DNA of 64,000 nt from Anadara kagoshimensis (lineage: Eukaryota > Mollusca > Bivalvia > Arcoida > Arcidae), in NCBI GenBank assembly GCA_021292105.1, contig CM037869.1:36583835-36647834 (forward strand), given 5' to 3'. Made by a program: the position numbers and the translations under genes. Positions 1 through 13,129 of this stretch are shown here, piece by piece. The stretch's first letter is position 1. Each line of letters opens with the position of its first letter. The notes beneath the pieces were generated by a model. The model worked only from the letters and a program-made list of their open reading frames with translations. It did not search any database and had not been told where the DNA came from.

Positions 1-1555
1 ATACTACACCATGGAAATAGTAAATCACCGATGTAGCGAAATCATCCGAAAATTTGACCACTAAAATCTTGCACTGGCAATTAAAAAATCTTTACTTAAC
101 TCATTAGAGGTATAAAACTTCAAATAAAATCCACTAAACAACGAACTCCACCTCCAAACTAAACATTAATTTTTTCTTTGCAAAAACTACAAACAGAACA
201 AAAATTCTACTTATTAAAAGCAAAATTGACAAAGTTAGCTTTTTAAAAAACTGCGTAAAACTTTTTACAACTGCAAAAACATTTTTATCTTTCCTATAAG
301 AGATTAGAAAACATTTCTTTAATCCTAAACAAAACTTTCTCCCCTCGAAAAATTAAAAACAGACAACTAGCCTCCAATTTTTTTGCTCCTATTATAGGGT
401 AAATTTCCATTTTTGGTCAAATTTCAATAAAAAAGTCTATAAAATTTTCGTATACTACACCATGGAAATAGTAAATCACCGATGTAGCGAAATCATCCGA
501 AAATTTGACCACTAAAATCTTGCACTGGCAATTAAAAAATCTTTACTTAACTCATTAGAGGTATAAAACTTCAAATAAAATCCACTAAACAACGAACTCC
601 ACCTCCAAACTAAACATTAATTTTTTCTTTGCAAAAACTACAAACAGAACAAAAATTCTACTTATTAAAAGCAAAATTGACAAAGTTAGCTTTTTAAAAA
701 ACTGCGTAAAACTTTTTACAACTGCAAAAACATTTTTATCTTTCCTATAAGAGATTAGAAAACATTTCTTTAATCCTAAACAAAACTTTCTCCCCTCGAA
801 AAATTAAAAACAGACAACTAGCCTCCAATTTTTTTGCTCCTATTATAGGGTAAATTTCCATTTTTGGTCAAATTTCAATAAAAAAGTCTATAAAATTTTC
901 GTATACTACACCATGGAAATAGTAAATCACCGATGTAGCGAAATCATCCGAAAATTTGACCACTAAAATCTTGCACTGGCAATTAAAAAATCTTTACTTA
1001 ACTCATTAGAGGTATAAAACTTCAAATAAAATCCACTAAACAACGAACTCCACCTCCAAACTAAACATTAATTTTTTTCTTTGCAAAAACTACAAACAGA
1101 ACAAAAATTCTACTTATTAAAAGCAAAATTGACAAAGTTAGCTTTTTAAAAAACTGCGTAAAACTTTTTACAACTGCAAAAATATTTTTATCTTTCCTAT
1201 AAGAGATTAGAAAACATTTCTTTAATCCTAAACAAAACTTTCTCCCCTCGAAAAATTAAAAACAGACAACTAGCCTCCAATTTTTTTGCTCCTATTATAG
1301 GGTAAATTTCCTTTTTGGTCAAATTTCAATAAAAAAGTCTATAAAATTTTCGTATACTACACCATGGAAATAGTAAATCACCGATGTAGCGAAATCATCC
1401 GAAAATTTGACCACTAAAATCTTGCACTGGCAATTAAAAAATCTTTACTCAACTCATTAGAGGTATAAAACTTCAAATAAAATCCACTAAACAACGAACT
1501 CCACCTCCAAACTAAACATTAATTTTTTCTTTGCAAAAACTACAAACAGAGCAAA
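1..1555. repeat. Satellite module A, block 1 (451-bp tandem unit, about 3.4 copies)
   Basis: The motif ATACTACACCATGGAAATAG recurs at 1, 452, 903 and 1354, giving an exact 451-bp period. Copies differ by only a few single-base changes or indels (for example in the T-run near 1075 and the shortened CATTTTTGG near 1311). The fourth copy stops near 1555, where ACAGAACAAAAATTC is replaced by ACAGAGCAAATTATA, the start of module B. The window opens inside this array. No frame is convincingly coding and the unit is roughly 70% A+T by eye. This is satellite DNA; chromosomal position is unknown. Confidence 0.95.
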
Positions 1556-2146
1556 TTATAAAATATACCCCGCAAAAGTAAAACTAATCCTCTATTCAAG
1601 ATAAAAGAAAGATCCCCAATCCCTTATACTAGCACCCCTTTCGCGATGGGCGGTCAGTTTCTTTTTCCTTAGAATTAAAAACCTAATTTCTATGAAGTAA
1701 AAGATAGTTTTTTTAAAAAAAAATAATTGACTCAGAATTTTCTTTTTTGTGAATTTCTGTGACACTTTTTTCACATTTTTTAACCGTTGGAATGAAAATT
1801 GGTATGCTTTTTACTCGCCACCTAAAAGTTTTTTTTGGAATTTTCAAAACAGGTCGAAAATAATCCCTATAAAAATTTAGATCACCTGAACGACGACACT
1901 TTTAAAATTAGTTTTAACGTATACCCCCCTTACAAAAATTGACGATTTTTACGCAAAATTTAATCTCCCCTCAAAAAAAGCCAATATTCTTAAGAAAGAC
2001 ACTCTCGGAAGTTACGCCAAAAAATCCTTCTCCAATCTTGCAGAAGGAGAGGCAGCTCAAGCCTGAGAGATTAACTTTCTTCTATATTTAATTATCTTAA
2101 TTTATTTACACCTAAATTTATTAAATAGAAACACCTTAAAAACTTA
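1556..2146. repeat. Satellite module B, copy 1
   Basis: A block of about 590 bp repeated at 7956-8555 and 8954-9554. It contains a GC-richer island (CTTTCGCGATGGGCGGTCAG near 1638), the string AACGACGACACTTTT, and CTTCTCCAATCTTGCAGAAG near the end. It always follows a truncated module A and ends in AAATAGAAACACCTTAAAAAC plus TTAC, a 3' segment it shares with module C. The open frames across it are repeated with the module and look spurious. No RNA gene was recognised. Confidence 0.9.
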
Positions 2147-5100
2147 CCTAAACCATATAAAACAGTCTTAGTAGCTCTCACTTATTTTCTTTATCTCTCC
2201 CACCCTATATCAATACTACCATATACCCCTATATATAGGTGTATATTGTAGTATAGATATCTTATAATATGTATATAGTATAAATATAGTATTTGTATAG
2301 ATATGTAGATAGAAATATACTTATATAATATATATTTATATATATATAATATAGTACACATACTAGGTTCTCCTAAAAAGGGATACAAATATCCCATTGG
2401 AGCTGGCTCTGATGACCCCATTCAATTTCTATTTGAAAGTTAATACAAAGTTTTTACTATGAAAATAACTGAATAACAGTTACATAGCGGTTTTTCAAAA
2501 GTCGGTTTTAATTAACTATAACACTGGGATGCTACCCGTGCAAAAAACATACACCCGTTCTTTCGGGAGTAAAATAAGTAGGGTTGTAAGGGGAAAGTAA
2601 TACAAGTTTTTTTCTTAGTGATAAAAACTAAAATTTATTTACCATACATTTTGTCTGCAATTATTTTTTTGGGGGCCAAAATGCAATTTTTTTGCAAAAA
2701 ATCCCTAAATCGACAAAAATGACCCCATTTTTAGACTAAGGATTTGAAAACGGCAAAAAAATCGAAAAAAAATTTTTATAGACCTCTTAACCACCTCAGC
2801 ATTAAATTTCCTCTAAATAACTCCCATACATTTTTGGTCCAACTTTTCCCTAATCACAGACCTTAAAACTTATCTCAATTTCTTTACACTTAAATTTATT
2901 AAATAGAAACATCTTAAAAACTTACCTAAACCATATAAAACAGTCTTAGTAGCTCTCACTTATTTTCTTTATCTCTCCCACCCTATATCAATACTACCAT
3001 ATACCCCTATATATAGGTGTATATTGTAGTATAGATATCTTATAATATGTATATAGTATAAATATAGTATTTGTATAGATATGTAGATAGAAATATACTT
3101 ATATAATATATATTTATATATATATATATAATATAGTACACATACTAGGTTCTCCTAAAAAGGGATACAAATATCCCATTGGAGCTGGCTCTGATGACCC
3201 CATTCAAATTCTATTTGAAAGTTAATACAAAGTTTTTACTATGAAAATAACTGAATAACAGTTACATAGCGGTTTTTCGAAAAGTCGGTTTTAAATAGTT
3301 ATTGGCACTAGCTTGTTATCTGTGCAAAAAATACACACCTGTTTTGTCACGAGAACGCATACAAATTATTAGGAAAATTTTATAGGCCTTTTTTTCAAGA
3401 CAGAAAAATTTGCAAAAACTAAAATTTATTTACCATACATTTTGTCTGCAATTATTTTTTTGGGGGCCAAAATGCAATTTTTTTGCAAAAAATCCCTAAA
3501 TCGACAAAAATGACCCCATTTTTAGACTAAGGATTTGAAAACGGCAAAAAAATCGAAAAAAAATTTTTATAGACCTCTTATCCACCTCAGCATTAAATTT
3601 CCTCTAAATAACTCCCATACATTTTTGGTCCAACTTTTCCCTAATCACAGACCTTAAAACTTATCTCAATTTCTTTACATTTAAATTTATTAAATAGAAA
3701 CACCTTAAAAACTTACCTAAACCATATAAAACAGTCTTAGTAGCTCTCACTTATTTTCTTTATCTCTCCCACCCTATATCAATACTACCATATACCCCTA
3801 TATATAGGTGTATATTGTAGTATAGATATCTTATAATATGTATATAGTATAAATATAGTATTTGTATAGATATGTAGATAGAAATATACTTATATAATAT
3901 ATATTTATATATATATATATAATATAGTACACATACTAGGTTCTCCTAAAAAAGGATACAAATATCCCATTGGAGCTGGCTCTGATGACCCCATTCAAAT
4001 TCTATTTGAAAGTTAATACAAAGTTTTTACTATGAAAATAACTGAATAACAGTTACATAGCGGTTTTTCGAAAAGTCGGTTTTAAATAGTTATTGGCACT
4101 AGCTTGTTATCTGTGCAAAAAATACACACCTGTTTTGTCACGAGAACGCATACAAATTATTAGGAAAATTTTATAGGCCTTTTTTTCAAGACAGAAAAAT
4201 TTGCAAAAACTAAAATTTATTTACCATACATTTTGTCTGCAATTATTTTTTTGGGGGCCAAAATGCAATTTTTTTGCAAAAAATCCCTAAATCGACAAAA
4301 ATGACCCCATTTTTAGACTAAGGATTTGAAAACGGCAAAAAAATCGAAAAAAAATTTTTATAGACCTCTTATCCACCTCAGCATTAAATTTCCTCTAAAT
4401 AACTCCCATACATTTTTAGTCCAACTTTTCCCTAATCACAGACCTTAAAACTTATCTCAATTTCTTTACATTTAAATTTATTAAATAGAAACACCTTAAA
4501 AACTTACCTAAACCATATAAAACAGTCTTAGTAGCTCTCACTTATTTTCTTTATCTCTCCCACCCTATATCAATACTACCATATACCCCTATATATAGGT
4601 GTATATTGTAGTATAGATATCTTATAATATGTATATAGTATAAACATAGTATTTGTATAGATATGTAGATAGAAATATACTTATATAATATATATTTATA
4701 TATATATATAATATAGTACACATACTAGGTTCTCCTAAAAAAGGATACAAATATCCCATTGGAGCTGGCTCTGATGACCCCATTCAAATTCTATTTGAAA
4801 GTTAATACAAAGTTTTTACTATGAAAATAACTGAATAACAGTTACATAGCGGTTTTTCGAAAAGTCGGTTTTAAATAGTTATTGGCACTAGCTTGTTATC
4901 TGTGCAAAAAATACACACCTGTTTTGTCACGAGAACGCATACAAATTATTAGGAAAATTTTATAGGCTTTTTTTCAAGACAGAAAAATTTGCAAAAACTA
5001 AAATTTATTTACCATACATTTTGTCTGCAATTATTTTTTTGGGGGCCAAAATGCAATTTTTTTGCAAAAAATCCCTAAATCGACAAAAATGACCCCATTT

Positions 5101-5295
5101 TTAGACTAAGGATTTGAAAACGGCAAAAAAATCGAAAAAAAATTTTTATAGACCTCTTAACCACCTCAGCATTAAATTTCCTCTAAATAACTCCCATACA
5201 TTTTTGGTCCAACTTTTCCCTAATCACAGACCTTAAAACTTATCTCAATTTCTTTACACTTAAATTTATTAAATAGAAACACCTTAAAAACTTAC
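2147..5295. repeat. Satellite module C, four tandem copies (778-791 bp)
   Basis: CCTAAACCATATAAAACAG recurs at 2147, 2925, 3716 and 4507, giving periods of 778, 791 and 791. Each unit holds an AT-rich tract of TATA-type microsatellite (about 2220-2350 in the first copy), a short hairpin GGGATA-caaa-TATCCC, and a block starting AATGCAATTTTTTTGC that is related to module D. The first copy carries a different internal cassette from copies 2-4 (see findings). The last copy ends at 5295, joined directly to module A. Confidence 0.95.
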
Positions 5296-7955
5296 AGCTA
5301 AGTTGAAAATATTTTTACAACTGCAAAAACATTTTTATCTTTCCTATAAGAGATTAGAAAACATTTCTTTAATCCTAAACAAAACTTTCTCCCCTCGAAA
5401 AATTAAAAACAGACAACTAGCCTCCAATTTTTTTGCTCCTATTATAGGGTAAATTTCCATTTTTGGTCAAATTTCAATAAAAAAGTCTATAAAATTTTCG
5501 TATACTACACCATGGAAATAGTAAATCACCGATGTAGCGAAATCATCCGAAAATTTGACCACTAAAATCTTGCACTGGCAATTAAAAAATCTTTACTTAA
5601 CTCATTAGAGGTATAAAACTTCAAATAAAATCCACTAAACAACGAACTCCACCTCCAAACTAAACATTAATTTTTTCTTTGCAAAAACTACAAACAGAAC
5701 AAAAATTCTACTTATTAAAAGCAAAATTGACAAAGTTAGCTTTTTAAAAAACTGCGTAAAACTTTTTACAACTGCAAAAATATTTTTATCTTTCCTATAA
5801 GAGATTAGAAAACATTTCTTTAATCCTAAACAAAACTTTCTCCCCTCGAAAAATTAAAAACAGACAACTAGCCTCCAATTTTTTTGCTCCTATTATAGGG
5901 TAAATTTCCATTTTTGGTCAAATTTCAATAAAAAAGTTTATAAAATTTTCGTATACTACACCATGGAAATAGTAAATCACCGATGTAGCGAAATCATCCG
6001 AAAATTTGACCACTAAAATCTTGCACTGGCAATTAAAAAATCTTTACTCAACTCATTAGAGGTATAAAACTTCAAATAAAATCCACTAAACAACGAACTC
6101 CACCTCCAAACTAAACATTAATTTTTTCTTTGCAAAAACTACAAACAGAACAAAAATTCTACTTATTAAAAGCAAAATTGACAAAGTTAGCTTTTTAAAA
6201 AACTGCGTAAAACTTTTTACAACTGCAAAAACATTTTTATCTTTCCTATAAGAGATTAGAAAACATTTCTTTAATCCTAAACAAAACTTTCTCCCCTCGA
6301 AAAATTATAAACAGACAACTAGCCTCCAATTTTTTTGCTCCTATTATAGGGTAAATTTCCATTTTTGGTCAAATTTCAATAAAAAAGTCTATAAAATTTT
6401 CGTATACTACACCATGGAAATAGTAAATCACCGATGTAGCGAAATCATCCGAAAATTTGACCACTAAAATCTTGCACTGGCAATTAAAAAATCTTTACTT
6501 AACTCATTAGAGGTATAAAACTTCAAATAAAATCCACTAAACAACGAACTCCACCTCCAAACTAAACATTAATTTTTTCTTTGCAAAAACTACAAACAAA
6601 ACGAAAATTCTACTTATTAAAAGCAAAATTGACAAAGTTAGCTTTTTAAAAAACTGCGTAAAACTTTTTACAACTGCAAAAACATTTTTATCTTTCTTAT
6701 AAGAGATTAGAAAACATTTCTTTAATCCTAAACAAAACTTTCTCCCCTCGAAAAATTAAAAACAGACAACTAGCCTCCAATTTTTTTGCTCCTATTATAG
6801 GGTAAATTTCCATTTTTGGTCAAATTTCAATAAAAAAGTCTATAAAATTTTCGTATACTACACCATGGAAATAGTAAATCACCGATGTAGCGAAATCATC
6901 CGAAAATTTGACCACTAAAATCTTGCACTGGCAATTAAAAAATCTTTACTTAACTCATTAGAGGTATAAAACTTCAAATAAAATCCACTAAACAACGAAC
7001 TCCACCTCCAAACTAAACATTAATTTTTTCTTTGCAAAAACTACAAACAGAACAAAAATTCTACTTATTAAAAGCAAAATTGACAAAGTTAGCTTTTTAA
7101 AAAACTGCGTAAAACTTTTTACAACTGCAAAAATATTTTTATCTTTCCTATAAGAGATTAGAAAACATTTCTTTAATCCTAAACAAAACTTTCTCCCCTC
7201 GAAAAATTAAAAACAGACAACTAGCCTCCAATTTTTTTGCTCCTATTATAGGGTAAATTTCCATTTTTGGTCAAATTTCAATAAAAAAGTCTATAAAATT
7301 TTCGTATACTACACCATGGAAATAGTAAATCACCGATGTAGCGAAATCATCCGAAAATTTGACCACTAAAATCTTGCACTGGCAATTAAAAAATCTTTAC
7401 TTAACTCATTAGAGGTATAAAACTTCAAATAAAATCCGCTAAACAACAAACTCCTCCTCCAAACTAAACATTAATTTTTTTCTTTGCAAAAACTTACAAA
7501 CAGAACAAAAATTCTACTTATTAAAAGCAAAATTGACAAAGTTAGCTTTTTAAAAAACTGCGTAAAACTTTTTACAACTGCAAAAACATTTTTATCTTTC
7601 CTATAAGAGATTAGAAAACATTTCTTTAATCCTAAACAAAACTTTCTCCCCTCGAAAAATTAAAAACAGACAACTAGCCTCCAATTTTTTTGCTCCTATT
7701 ATAGGGTAAATTTCCATTTTTGGTCAAATTTCAATAAAAAAGTCTATAAAATTTTCGTATACTACACCATGGAAATAGTAAATCACCGATGTAGCGAAAT
7801 CATCCGAAAATTTGACCACTAAAATCTTGCACTGGCAATTAAAAAATCTTTACTCAACTCATTAGAGGTATAAAACTTCAAATAAAATCCACTAAACAAC
7901 GAACTCCACCTCCAAACTAAACATTAATTTTTTTCTTTGCAAAAACTACAAACAG
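5296..7955. repeat. Satellite module A, block 2 (about 5.9 copies)
   Basis: It starts with an atypical joint (AGCTAAGTTGAAAATA) that drops into module A in mid-unit. The unit anchor ATACTACACC then occurs at 5502, 5953, 6404, 6855, 7306 and 7759, giving periods of 451, 451, 451, 451 and 453. The last copy again stops at ACAGAGCAAATTATA. Sequence identity to block 1 is very high, with scattered single-base variants. Confidence 0.95.
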
Positions 7956-8555
7956 AGCAAATTATAAAATATACCCCGCAAAAGTAAAACTAATCCTCTA
8001 TTCAAGATAAAAGAAAGATCCCCAATCCCTTATACTAGCACCCCTTTCGCGATGGGCGGTCAGTTTCTTTTTCCTTAGAATTAAAAACCTAATTTCTATG
8101 AAGTAAAAGATAGTTTTTTTAAAAATTAAAATAATTGACTCAGAATTTTCTTTTTTGTGAATTTCTGTGACACTTTTTTCACATTTTTTAACCGTTGGAA
8201 TGAAAATTGGTATGCTTTTTACTCGCCACCTAAAAGTTTTTTTTGGAATTTTCAAAACAGGTCGAAAATAATCCCTATAAAAATTTAGATCACCTGAACG
8301 ACGACACTTTTAAAATTAGTTTTAACGTATACCCCCCTTACAAAAATTGACGATTTTTACGCAAAATTTAATCTCCCCTCAAAAAAAGCCAATATTCTTA
8401 AGAAAGACACTCTCGGAAGTTACGCCAAAAAATCCTTCTCCAATCTTGCAGAAGGAGAGGCAGCTCAAGCCTGAGAGATTAACTTTCTTCTATATTTAAT
8501 TATCTTAATTTATTTACACCTAAATTTATTAAATAGAAACACCTTAAAAACTTAC
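7956..8555. repeat. Satellite module B, copy 2
   Basis: Near-identical to 1556-2146, including the CGCGATGGGCGGTCAG island near 8047. Here it is followed not by module C but by the AGCTAAGTTGAAAATA joint and another partial module A. This shows that modules are joined in more than one order. Confidence 0.9.
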
Positions 8556-8953
8556 AGCTAAGTTGAAAATATTTTTACAACTGCAAAAACATTTTTATCT
8601 TTCCTATAAGAGATTAGAAAACATTTCTTTAATCCTAAACAAAACTTTCTCCCCCTCGAAAAATTAAAAACAGACAACTAGCCTCCAATTTTTTTGCTCC
8701 TATTATAGGGTAAATTTCCATTTTTGGTCAAATTTCAATAAAAAAGTCTATAAAATTTTCGTATACTACACCATGGAAATAGTAATTCACCGATGTAGCG
8801 AAATCATCCGAAAATTTGACCACTAAAATCTTGCACTGGCAATTAAAAAATCTTTACTTAACTCATTAGAGGTATAAAACTTCAAATAAAATCCACTAAA
8901 CAACAAACTCCACCTCCAAACTAAACATTAATTTTTTCTTTGCAAAAACTACA
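8556..8953. repeat. Satellite module A, block 3 (single partial copy)
   Basis: One partial 451-bp unit, with the anchor ATACTACACC at 8763. It begins with the same irregular joint as 5296 and ends at ACAGAGCAAATTATA. Confidence 0.9.
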
Positions 8954-9554
8954 AACAGAGCAAATTATAAAATATACCCCACAAAAGTAAAACTAATCCC
9001 CTATTTAAGATAAAAGAGAGATCCCCAATCCCCTACACTAGCACCCCTTTCGCGATGGGCGGTCAGTTTCTTTTTCCTTAGAATTAAAAACCTAATTTCT
9101 ATGAAGTAAAAGATAGTTTTTTTAAAAATTAAAATAATTGACTCAGAAATTTCTTTTTTGTGAATTTCTGTGACACTTTTTTCACATTTTTAACCGTTGG
9201 AATGAAAATTGGTATGCTTTTTACTCGCCACCTAAAAGTTTTTTTGGAATTTTCAAATCAGGTCGAAAATAATCCCTATAAAAATTTAGATCACCTGAAC
9301 GACGACACTTTTAAAATTAGTTTTAACGTATACCCCCCTTACAAAAATTGACGATTTTACGCAAAATTTAATCTCCCCTCAAAAAAGCCAATATTCTTAA
9401 GAAAGACACTCTCGTAAGTTACGCCAAAAAATCCTTCTCCAATCTTGCAGAAGGAGATGCAGGCTCAAGCCTGAGAGATTAACTTTCTTCTGTATTTAAT
9501 TATCTTAATTTATTTACACCTAAATTTATTAAATAGAAACACCTTAAAAACTTA
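8954..9554. repeat. Satellite module B, copy 3 (most diverged)
   Basis: The same module as at 1556 and 7956, but with more substitutions (for example CCCCACAAAAG for CCCCGCAAAAG, and GAGATGCAGGC near 9454). It passes into module C at 9555 through the shared AAACTTAC end. Confidence 0.9.
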
Positions 9555-10075
9555 CCTAAACCATATAAAACAGTCTTAGTAGCTCTCACTTATTTTCTTT
9601 ATCTCTCCCACCCTATATTAATACTACCATATACCCCTATATATAGGTGTATATTGTAGTATAGATATCTTATAATATGTATATAGTATAAATATAGTAT
9701 TTGTATAGATATGTAGATAGAAATATACTTATATATATATATTTATATATATAATATAGTACACATACTAGGTTCTCCTAAAAAGGGATACAAATATCCC
9801 ATTGGAGCCGGTTCTGATGACCCCATTCAAATTCTATTTGAAAGTTAATACAAAGTTTTTACTATGAAAATAACTGAATAACAGTTACATAGCGGTTTTT
9901 CGAAAAGTCGGTTTTAATTAACTATAACACTGGGATGCTACCCGTGCAAAAAACATACACCCGTTCTTTCGGGAGTAAAATAAGTAGGGTTGTAAGGGGA
10001 AAGTAATACAAGTTTTTTTCTTAGTGATAAAAACTAAAATTTATTTACCATACATTTTGTTTGCAATTATTTTTT
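9555..10075. repeat. Satellite module C, truncated copy with the type-1 cassette
   Basis: It begins CCTAAACCATATAAAACAG and keeps the TATA-rich tract and hairpin. It carries the same internal cassette (TTAATTAACTATAACACTGG near 9912) as the copy at 2147, not that of 2925-5295. Near 10070 it merges seamlessly into module D through the AATGCAATTTTTTC block. Confidence 0.9.
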
Positions 10076-13000
10076 GGGGCCAAAATGCAATTTTTTCACA
10101 AAAATTCCTTAAATCGACAAAAATAACCCTGTTTTGAGACTAAGAAATTGAAAACGGCAAAAAAATAAAAAAAAGTTATTTTTATATAACCAGGGCATCT
10201 CAGCACTAAATTTCTTTAAATTTTCTCCCATACATTTTTGACCTTTTAAATAAGATAAATAATTAGTAATTGTCCATAAGTCATTTTTTAAAAGTGTGAA
10301 AAAAAACCAAAAAAATCAGCTTGAATAGAAAGTACCATTAATTTTGTTCTAACTAGAAATTTTCAAATTCGAAAGAGTCCGCCAAAGCCAAATGAGAATT
10401 TTTTCACAAAAATTCCTTAAATCGACAAAAATAACCCTGTTTTGAGACTAAGAAATTGAAAACGGCAAAAAAATAAAAAAAGTTATTTTTATATAACCAG
10501 GGCATCTCAGCACTAAATTTCTTTAAATTTTCTCCCATACATTTTGACCTTTTAAATAAGATAAATAATTAGTAATTGTCCATAAGTCATTTTTTAAAAG
10601 TGTGAAAAAAAAACCAAAAAAATCAGCTTGAATAGAAAGTACCATTAATTTTGTTCTAACTAGAAATTTTCAAATTCGAAAGAGTCCGCCAAATGAGAAT
10701 TTTTTCACAAAAATTCCTTAAATCGACAAAAATAACCCTGTTTTGAGACTAAGAAATTGAAAACGGCAAAAAAATAAAAAAAGTTATTTTTATATAACCA
10801 GGGCATCTCAGCACTAAATTTCTTTAAATTTTCTCCCATACATTTTTGACCTTTTAAATAAGATAAATAATTAGTAATTGTCCATAAGTCATTTTTTAAA
10901 AGTGTGAAAAAAAACCAAAAAAATCAGCTTGAATAGAAAGTACCATTAATTTTGTTCTAACTAGAAATTTTCAAATTCGAAGAGTCCGCCAAATGAGAAT
11001 TTTTTCACAAAAATTCCTTAAATCGACAAAAATAACCCTGTTTTGAGACTAAGAAATTGAAAACGGCAAAAAAAATAAAAAAAGTTATTTTTATATAACC
11101 AGGGCATCTCAGCACTAAATTTCTTTAAATTTTCTCCCATACATTTTTGACCTTTTAAATAAGATAAATAATTAGTAATTGTCCATAAGTCATTTTTTAA
11201 AAGTGTGAAAAAAAACCAAAAAAATCAGCTTGAATAGAAAGTACCATTAATTTTGTTCTAACTAGAAATTTTCAAATTCGAAAGAGTCCGCCAAATGAGA
11301 ATTTTTCACAAAAATTCCTTAAATCGACAAAAATAACCCTGTTTTGAGACTAAGAAATTGAAAACGGCAAAAAAATAAAAAAAAGTTATTTTTATATAAC
11401 CAGGGCATCTCAGCACTAAATTTCTTTAAATTTTCTCCCATACATTTTTGACCTTTTAAATAAGATAAATAATTAGTAATTGTCCATAAGTCATTTTTTA
11501 AAGTGTGAAAAAAAACCAAAAAAATCAGCTTGAATAGAAAGTACCATTAATTTTGTTCTAACTAGAAATTTTCAAATTCGAAAGAGTCCGCCAAATGAGA
11601 ATTTTTTCACAAAAATTCCTTAAATCGACAAAAATAACCCTGTTTTGAGACTAAGAAATTGAAAACGGCAAAAAAATAAAAAAAAGTTATTTTTATATAA
11701 CCAGGGCATCTCAGCACTAAATTTCTTTAAATTTTCTCCCATACATTTTTGACCTTTTAAATAAGATAAATAATTAGTAATTGTCCATAAGTCATTTTTT
11801 AAAAGTGTGAAAAAAAACCAAAAAAATCAGCTTGAATAGAAAGTACCATTAATTTTGTTCTAACTAGAAATTTTCAAATTCGAAAGAGTCCGCCAAATGA
11901 GAATTTTTTCACAAAAATTCCTTAAATCGACAAAAATAACCCTGTTTTGAGACTAAGAAATTGAAAACGGCAAAAAAATAAAAAAAAAGTTATTTTTATA
12001 TAACCAGGCATCTCAGCACTAAATTTCTTTAAATTTTCTCCATACATTTTTGACCTTTTAAATAAGATAAATAATTAGTAATTGTCCATAAGTCATTTTT
12101 TAAAAGTGTGAAAAAAAACCAAAAAAATCAGCTTGAATAGAAAGTACCATTAATTTTGTTCTAACTAGAAATTTTCAAATTCGAAAGAGTCCGCCAAATG
12201 AGAATTTTTTCACAAAAATTCCTTAAATCGACAAAAATAACCCTGTTTTGAGACTAAGAAATTGAAACGGCAAAAAAATAAAAAAAAGTTATTTTTATAT
12301 AACCAGGGCATCTCAGCACTAAATTTCTTTGAATTTTCTCCCATACATTTTTGACCTTTTAAATAAGATAAATAATTAGTAATTGTCCATAAGTCATTTT
12401 TTAAAAGTGTGAAAAAAAACCAAAAAAATCAGCTTGAATAGAAAGTACCATTAATTTTGTTCTAACTAGAAATTTTCAAATTCGAAAGAGTCCCGCCAAA
12501 TGAGAATTTTTTCACAAAAATTCCTTAAATCGACAAAAATACCTGTTTTGAGACTAAGAAATTGAAAACGGCAAAAATAAAAAAAAGTTATTTTTATATA
12601 ACCAGGGCATCTCAGCACTAAATTTCTTTAAATTTTCTCCCATACATTTTTGACCTTTTAAATAAGATAAATAATTAGTAATTGTCCATAAGTCATTTTT
12701 AAAGTGTGAAAAAAACCAAAAAAATCAGCTTGAATAGAAGTACCATTAATTTTGTTCTAACTAGAAATTTTCAAATTCGAAAGAGTCCGCCAAATGAGAA
12801 TTTTTTTCACAAAAATTCCTTAAATCGACAAAAATAACCCTGTTTTGAGACTAAGAAATTGAAAACGGCAAAAAAATAAAAAAAAGTTATTTTTATATAA
12901 CCGGGCATCTCAGCACTAAATTTCTTTAAATTTTCTCCCATACATTTTTGACCTTTTAAATAAGATAAATAATTAGTAATTGTCCATAAGTCATTTTTTA

Positions 13001-13129
13001 AAAGTGTGAAAAAAAACCAAAAAAATCAGCTTGATAGAAAGTACCATTAATTTTGTTCTAACTAGAAATTTTCAAATTCGAAAGAGTCCGCCAAATGAGA
13101 ATTTTTTCACAAAAATTCCTTAAATCGAC
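10076..13129. repeat. Satellite module D, about ten tandem copies of about 301 bp
   Basis: The string TTCACAAAAATTCC recurs at 10095, 10403, 10704, 11004, 11305, 11606, 11908, 12209, 12511, 12806 and 13106, with spacing 295-308 and mostly 300-302. Units run GAGTCCGCCAAATGAGAA ... AAACGGCAAAAAAATA ... CATACATTTTTGACC. The array is cut off by the assembly gap. Copies after about 12000 show more single-base losses in homopolymers than earlier ones. Confidence 0.95.

Noticed and set aside
2041-2075. Hairpin in CTTCTCCAATCTTGCAGAAG as a terminator or RNA gene
   Set aside because: The stem is short and imperfect and shows no covariation between the three module B copies.
1592-9351. Short open frames in satellite modules B and C
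   Set aside because: They repeat with the modules, are AT-driven (poly Ile/Tyr/Lys) and are not conserved between copies.
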